This document shows, one piece after another, positions 60,016-64,000 of a DNA stretch of 64,000 bases. Origin of the DNA: Costus lasius (Eukaryota; Streptophyta; Magnoliopsida; Zingiberales; Costaceae); NCBI GenBank assembly GCA_027563935.2, contig JANVAS020000231.1:15084001-15148000 (forward strand), in the 5' to 3' direction. The notes below the pieces were generated by a model, which was given only the letters and a program-made list of their open reading frames with translations, had not been told where the DNA came from and did no database searches. Both the position numbers and the translations under genes were made by a program. Numbering within the stretch: position 1 is the stretch's first letter; each line of letters begins with the position of its first letter.

Positions 60016-62948
60016 TGTAACGCCCTCGATTTTTCTGAATTATGATTTAAGGTTAGAAATTCTGTTTCTGTATTTTTATCTGTTAAAATTTTGGGATTTT
60101 TGCCTAAGTGTAGGAATTTTTCCTACAGGGCAAAAATAATTATTTTGGTTGGGGATTCGAACCCTCAACCTTGATTCTTTGCTCCTGGAATTCGTTCCAC
60201 CATGGTGGCACATATTTCTGATATTATTGGAGTGGCGCAGGGTGGTTAAGCCTAGGTAAGCCCATAAAACCGATTTTTCACTTAAGTTAACTGGGTTATT
60301 GGATCTTGGATCCGTTTGGGGTGGGAGAAAAAGAGGAATTGCGTGAGGGCTCCTCTCCCTCACGACTTTTGTTGGTTTTCTTGCCCTAGCCGCCTTTGGT
60401 TGTCGCCCCTCACTGTGCTTGGCGCCTCCTGAAATTTCTGACGCTGGTGGTGGCAGACTGGTGGTGGACGAAATTCCTAGTGATCCTCTGTCTTGGCGTT
60501 TTTCTTCTGTGAACGTTTTTCGGTGAGTAATTCGATCCTAAGGAGTCTAATCTGCTAAATTGTAGATTATCATTCAATTAAAATTCGTTATTTGCAATGA
60601 TTATCCGTATGGGGTCGAATTCAAATATTTATAGGGTTTTAAAATCCTGTTCTGCTGAAATCTGCATTCTCTAATCTGACCTTTGTGTACTATAACCCCA
60701 ATATCTCATGGCCTATAGATCCAAATCGCACGAAATAAATTTTTTATGAAACTAGATACATTCGGCTTTAATTTGAATATGATATCGACTATATCCGAGC
60801 TGTATTCGTATTTCAATCTGTATTGCAATCTAGCTGTACAAAATCAGTTTTCTGGAAATCTGGATTTCGACCTTTATGTGTTCGAACCATCATATCTCCC
60901 TAGGTATAGCTCGAAATCTTGTCAAATCAGTTTTATTAGAAAGTAGACTCGAAGGAATTCATTTTTATTACCATATCGCCTATTTTCTGTAAGTTATTGG
61001 ATCTGAAATTTGTGTCGCAATTCTGATTTACGAATCTGTTTTCTAGAATTCTGAAATCCCGACCTTTCTATGTTCGAACACCCATACCTCCCCGGTTATA
61101 ACTCCAAATCCGATGGATTCAGTTCTATTGGAAAGTAGGTTCAAATAGCTTCATTGTGAATATCATATTGCCTATTTTAGATTACTTACTCAGTCTGAAA
61201 CATCTGTTGCAAGTATGATATATTAATCTATTTTTTTTCTGAAACATCTGTTTAATTGTTTGTTACGCGAATAATTTCTGTTCTGTACATATGTAGTGAA
61301 TTTCTGAAACTTTGAATGTGTTATAACCTTGTGAGAACATAGAATGGTTTGACATGAATTAAGGATAGTTGCATGAAATCTAAGGAATTCAAGGAATTCA
61401 CTCATATATTACTTCTGGTTGATGGTAAAAATTATGAAGTGTGTTCAGCTTTGATTTTCTGCAAATTGTAATTTTGTTAAGGACTGGATATTAGGGTGTG
61501 CCATTTTCTGGTTTGTGAGACACTTTGGGCATGATGTGAGAATTGAGTAGTGGTTAGTCCTACTCCTCCGTTTCAGCATGACCTGTTCTGTAAAAATTAT
61601 GCTCTAGTGTAGCACTCTTCCGTGTCCTTACCCTCCTTCTGTGGCGCTGTAATGGTGCTGATAGTCTACTACGACCCATGAGACACTAGTGAAGGGTAGA
61701 TGTGAGCTGGTCTCACCTTCCGTTCTCCCTCCACTATTTCTATTCTGTTCTGGGTATTGGAGGCCAGAGTGCCACGTCCTGACAATACGGGGGCCACCCA
61801 CTGATACCTCCTCTACCAGTATTGGAGGCCAGAGTGCCACGTCCTGACAAGACGGGGGCCACCCACTGATACCTCCTCTACCATTCTGTTTCTGATATGC
61901 ATGCATGTCTCGTCCTCAGCAGAGGTGGGGTCAGACCTTCTGTGGTCATCAGACCTTCTGTGGTCTTCAGGCCTTCTGTGGCCTTTCTGTTTCCGATGTA
62001 GACTATCCATTTGGATTCTGAAAATTCTGATTTTCTGTCTGTCAGCTCTGATTTCTGTAGTTCTGTTTCGATCTGTAGTATAGACGTGTTGGGCAGTGTG
62101 ATTAGTTGGAATGGGTTGGTATACTTATATCCTACTTCATGCTTGATGCTTATTATTATAAGTATCTGTATTTGATTATGTTTTGTTTTGATATGAGTGT
62201 TCATGTTAAGTATCTTATCTGTTAAGCATGATATTTTTGATGTGTACTATGGATGGCTTTTAGTGTCTTTTACTCACTGAGCTTTTTAGCTCACCCTCGT
62301 TGTTTAAATATTTTCAGGTGAGACATCAGGACAGTGATTGCTACAGCTACTAAATTTGTTATGATGCTATGTTTTATATAATTTCTAAGAGTTGTCTTCT
62401 AAAGATCTATCAGGCCTGCGTGCCTAACTTAATTATATGACACGTTTTATCTCCTGAGGGCTTATGCCTGTTTTCAGGATATTATATTACGTTATAGTTG
62501 TCTCGTTTTAATTGTTGGATACGAGTTTTGGATTCATGAGAATTGAAATTGTTATTATTCTGAAATGTCCGATTTGAGATTTATTGTAGTCGGAATACTT
62601 TGAGCTGTGTGACCGAATTTTTGTTGTATTTGGTATCTGAATAATCCGTTTCTGCAATATTTCTGACAATTGTGTTCTCCACATATGTGTAGTGTGGACA
62701 TTTGTTTTGTTCCAGGATATGTGGGTCTATGCAGCAGTAATTTAGTATACTTGCTGCCGGATTTTTCTGGATTTCCGGATTTCTATTTCCTAGTAAATCG
62801 ATCCTACTCAGTTCTGTGCGGTTTTCAGTTCCGTAGTAATGTCCTTCGATGCCGCTTTCTTCTTATGTTTTAATGGAAGAGTAAAAATTTTTAAAACCCC
62901 GTATTTTTACTTGTATGCGTGTGGGGTGTGATTCTGAGGGATGTTACA
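60016..62948 (+). repeat. 3' LTR of Gypsy L
   Basis: 2933 bp, the same length and layout as the 5' LTR: B-box match 60153-60163 (minus), tandem pair 61754-61883, hairpin 62278-62293. It ends GATGTTACA before TSD CATAT. Confidence 0.95.
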
Positions 62949-62953
62949 CATAT

Positions 62954-64000
62954 ACACATCCTCTTCTAGTTTTCCATTAAGGAAAGCGGTCTTCACATCC
63001 ATTTGCCAGATCTCATAATCATAATATGCTGCTATCGCGAGAATAATCCGAATAGACTTGAACATGGCTACAGGAGAGAAAGTTTCATCATAATCTATCC
63101 CGTAGATTTGTTTGAAACCTTTCGCAACTAGCCTGCCTTTATAGGTAACCACGTTACCATCCATGTTAATCTTCTTTTTGAAGATCCATTTACAGCCTAT
63201 AGGGATTACTCCCTGAGGCGGATCAACCAAATCCCATACTTGGTTATCTGACATGGAGTCCATCTCGGCTCGCATAGCTCTAAGCCATCTCGCTGATTCC
63301 GATCCACTGACCGCATCCGCATAAGTGAGGGGTTCATCATTAATGATGTAGACTCCGTCATAGCGCTCAGGCTATCGACGGATCCTTCCTGATCTACGCG
63401 GTTCCCGTGATATCTGAGCCTCAGGTTGTTCAGTAACCTATTTTATTGGCTCAGGCTCATCCAACTGAGTTTGACTACTTTGTCCTTCTTCTGGATTCTC
63501 ATCCAGCTTTATTTCTCTCCCACTGGCCTCTTGCAGAAGAAATTCCTTCTCAAGAAAAATAGCCGTTCGGGCAACAAATATTTTGTTCTCCTTGGGATCA
63601 AAGAAATAATAACCCTTAGTTTCCTTAGGGTAACCGACAAAGATACATTTATCAGATCTGCTCTCCAGTTTCCCAGAGGCTTTTTGACATGAGCCTCGCA
63701 ACCCCAGATTTTAATAAATGTCAAGCTCGGCTGTTTCCCATACCATAACTCATATGGAGTCTTTGAAACGGCCTTGGATGGCACTCGGTTTAGTACCTTT
63801 GCAGCTGTTTCCAGTGCAAATCCCCAAAAGGAGTAAGGTAGAGTAGCCTGACTCATCATTGAACGAACCATATCCAATAAGGTTCTATTTCTCCTCTCGG
63901 ACACACCATTCCATTGCGGTGTTCCTGGCGGAGTGAGCTGTGAGATAATCCCACACTCCTTCAGATAGTCAGTAAACTCTTGACTCAAGTATTCTCCACC
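62954..64000 (-). pseudogene. Pol of element D: integrase end and RT N-terminal part
   Basis: Minus strand, entering from the right window edge with the integrase segment FTDYLKECGIISQL, NGVSERRNRTLLDM, then the linker and RT start (GCKWIFKKKI, QMDVKTAFLNGKL). Breaks against element A: a 4-bp deletion near 63680 shifting the frame, TAG at 63438-63440, and TAG at 63372-63374 (both CAG to TAG). It continues at 52333 after Gypsy L. Confidence 0.92.

Larger units (their letters stand above)
52334..62948 (+). mobile_element. Complete Tekay-type Gypsy element L
   Basis: 10615 bp with two 2933-bp LTRs (52334-55266, 60016-62948), PBS, gag-pol with one nonsense codon, PPT, and perfect TSD CATAT (52329-52333, 62949-62953). 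Same family as E but + strand. The LTRs differ at more positions than those of E (about 1% by eye), so L is the older insertion. It interrupts the RT of element D. Confidence 0.97.
49463..64000 (-). mobile_element. Angela Copia element D (minus), split by Gypsy L
   Basis: 3' LTR (49463-51120), PPT, and pol from RNase H backwards to the integrase (51141-52333 and 62954-64000). The rest, including gag and 5' LTR, lies beyond the right window edge. Same subfamily as A, in the opposite orientation. It inserted in LTR C. Several breaks make it dead. Confidence 0.93.

Noticed and set aside
1..64000. A host gene, bacterial operon, phage region or CRISPR array
   Set aside because: All stretches over 300 bp can be assigned to LTR retrotransposons or their leaders. 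No spaced repeats with unique spacers, no ribosome-binding-site-led gene series and no intron-exon host gene were found by eye.

Overview
This window looks like a block of nested LTR retrotransposons from the repeat-rich, probably heterochromatic part of a large flowering-plant genome. I see no host protein-coding gene, rRNA, tRNA gene or CRISPR array. The evidence is plant-lineage Copia (Angela-type) and Gypsy chromovirus (Tekay-type and CRM/Galadriel-like) polyproteins, primer-binding sites complementary to initiator tRNA-Met, 1.65-3.0 kb LTRs, 5-bp target-site duplications (TSDs), and decay dominated by C-to-T changes typical of methylated DNA. I cannot name the species.

Left block (1-21781). 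The 3' end of a + strand Angela element (A1, 1-1828) sits in the leader of a minus-strand Angela element (G). The 5' LTR of G (3622-4825 plus 20172-20643) is split by a solo Angela LTR (H, TSD agata). H is split twice: by a complete Tekay Gypsy element (E, 5522-16119, minus strand) and by a solo LTR of a related family (F, 16637-19681, TSD attat). G itself lies in the LTR of another Angela-like subfamily (B', 20649-21781). B' lies in the reverse transcriptase of an old Gypsy element (K).

Middle block (21782-29635). K is a degenerate minus-strand chromovirus. Its order is integrase, LTR, PBS, gag, protease, RT, so two copies share one LTR. It is interrupted by a 1.1-kb solo LTR (M, TSD gggtg) and a solo Angela LTR (N, TSD aacgc).

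Right block (29636-64000). A second Angela subfamily (B, minus, 29636-48089) interrupts the K integrase. Its outer LTR end is chimeric with a neighbouring LTR (C), and a 240-bp stretch of flank is duplicated, which is a footprint of unequal crossover. A nearly intact, young Angela element (A, 38578-47705, TSD caatg) sits in the other LTR of B. Beyond B come a second copy of the K integrase segment, LTR C, and a minus-strand Angela element (D, 49463 to the window end). The RT of D is split by a complete + strand Tekay Gypsy element (L, 52334-62948, TSD catat).

The most interesting observation concerns the Angela elements. Every Angela LTR keeps a short ATG-GCN-WTG motif immediately followed by a GTA(A/T)GA splice donor. 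The leader keeps a branch point (TACTAAC in A) and a TTGTAG acceptor just before gag. Removing this predicted intron of about 2 kb would remove the PBS and place the LTR-encoded ATG in frame with gag. The B subfamily keeps the same donor and acceptor layout.
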